Part shown: positions 23,346 through 23,657 of the stretch, one piece after another
How positions within the stretch are numbered: the first letter of the stretch is position 1
Layout of the letters: every line of letters begins with the position of its first letter
Source: an uncultured Porphyromonadaceae bacterium
Lineage (GTDB): Bacteria; Bacteroidota; Bacteroidia; Bacteroidales; Muribaculaceae
Direction of reading: 5' to 3'
Assembly: GCA_947177595.1 (NCBI GenBank)
Contig: CAMWUZ010000005.1
Location: 1-23,657, forward strand
Length of the DNA stretch: 23,657 bases
Notes under the pieces: model-generated
Seen by the model: only the letters and a program-made list of their open reading frames with translations
Databases searched by the model: none
What the model was told of the DNA's origin: nothing
Made by a program: the position numbers and the translations under genes

Positions 23346-23384
23346 GTTGGCAATCGTTTATAAAACGGTTGTCAACCGCTTTTT
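23346..23384 (+). terminator. Likely terminator after upp
   Basis: GTTGGCAATCGTTT (23346-23359) pairs with AAACGGTTGTCAAC (23363-23376) over 14 positions, two of them G-U in RNA, with a 3-base loop; CGC and TTTTT (23380-23384) follow. The stem is AT-rich but long. Confidence 0.55.
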
Positions 23385-23398
23385 AGAGGCTTATTAAA

Positions 23399-23428
23399 TT
23401 GCTATACCAACTAAAGTTACTAACTTTG
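23399..23428 (+). promoter_or_regulatory. Promoter reading out of the right edge
   Basis: TTG (23399-23401), a 19-base spacer and TAACTTTG (23421-23428) match the consensus. The predicted start is near 23434, leaving more than 200 bases of leader or non-coding RNA inside the window. Confidence 0.65.
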
Positions 23429-23520
23429 CATATTATAAACATAGTGTAAATAAATATAATAATTAACTGAAATACAAACAATTATTATGTTTATAATATG
23501 AATATAATATATTATTACGC

Positions 23521-23568
23521 ATCAATAACCTTAAAATGCAAGAATAATGCATAAAAGTTATTATTGAT
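23521..23568 (+). ncRNA. Possible structured leader or small RNA hairpin
   Basis: Downstream of the 23399 promoter, AATAA/TTATT, CTT/AAG and ATGCA/TGCAT pair in order around a 7-base loop (23541-23547), with an AAA/AA internal loop and a small outer bulge. This could be a 5' leader structure of the next gene or part of an sRNA; no known riboswitch class is recognised. Confidence 0.3.
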
Positions 23569-23657
23569 ACTTACATCCATTATTATTCATCATAGAAATA
23601 AATTTTTTTAGATTTAATTTAATAAATAATTTATTATGGCTGTTGAAACTCAATGAA

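Larger units (their letters stand above)
23232..23657. other. AT-rich non-coding region to the window end
   Basis: 426 bases without a convincing gene. It contains a small UUCG-type hairpin (TCTC-TTCG-GAGA, 23322-23333), a likely terminator (23346-23384), a consensus promoter (23399-23428) and a long imperfect hairpin (23521-23568). The only ATG frame at the end (23636) stops after six codons. Confidence 0.7.

Noticed and set aside
23636..23656. ATG near the right edge as the start of the next gene
   Set aside because: The frame meets TGA after six codons, so it is not a gene start unless it is a very short leader peptide.
23240..23657. CRISPR array or tRNA in the AT-rich right end
   Set aside because: No regularly spaced repeats and no cloverleaf or T-arm signature were found.

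Overview
The window looks like a chromosomal segment from a member of the order Bacteroidales, plausibly Muribaculaceae-like. Supporting signs are Bacteroidota-type promoters (TTG, a 19-20 base spacer, then TAnnTTTG), almost no Shine-Dalgarno sequences, and characteristic families: a SpeB-like C10 peptidase, a DUF3244-like secreted protein, a lipoprotein serpin, a TPR/HTH transmembrane regulator, TrpB2, the recF-dciA pair and an SO_0444-type metal permease. The taxonomic call is inference from gene content. No rRNA, tRNA, IS element or CRISPR array was seen.

Layout. (1) 1-1824, minus strand: a PfkB-fold sugar-kinase-like gene with a degraded active site, followed with a 1-nt overlap by a TPR gene that runs off the left edge; a consensus promoter precedes them. 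(2) 1831-4793, minus strand: a tight operon of a secreted endonuclease/exonuclease/phosphatase-fold protein, recF, dciA-like DUF721 and a hotdog thioesterase, with its own promoter. (3) 4941-10266, plus strand: an accessory-looking locus of a membrane-bound TPR regulator with a C-terminal HTH, a small secreted DUF3244-like protein, a C10 cysteine protease lipoprotein and a serpin lipoprotein, closed by a strong terminator. The protease and serpin genes carry near-identical 65-base leader segments with an 18-base palindrome. Three TCCGCAC repeats spaced 10 and 20 bases apart lie just after the regulator gene.

(4) 10344-15286, plus strand: eight closely packed or overlapping genes: an unknown bitopic membrane protein, L-rhamnose mutarotase, D-aminoacyl-tRNA deacylase, a MazG-like pyrophosphohydrolase, deoxyribose-phosphate aldolase, a GYF_2/CD225 membrane protein, DUF2752, and an unusual HMA-like/AraC regulator. 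(5) 15347-16629: an SO_0444-type heavy-metal permease with its own C-terminal HMA domain, behind a promoter that overlaps a perfect 10-base-arm dyad. (6) 16626-18931, minus strand: TrpB2 followed by outer-membrane phospholipase A; pldA shares its stop bases with the convergent permease gene. (7) 19048-23231, plus strand: DUF3737, a PatB/MalY-type C-S lyase, a MATE exporter and uracil phosphoribosyltransferase in one run. (8) 23232-23657: AT-rich DNA with a likely terminator, a consensus promoter and a long leader without an ORF.

The most interesting part is region 3. A protease and a candidate protease inhibitor, both predicted lipoproteins with a shared leader, sit behind a predicted transmembrane one-component regulator. 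Their joint function is inference.
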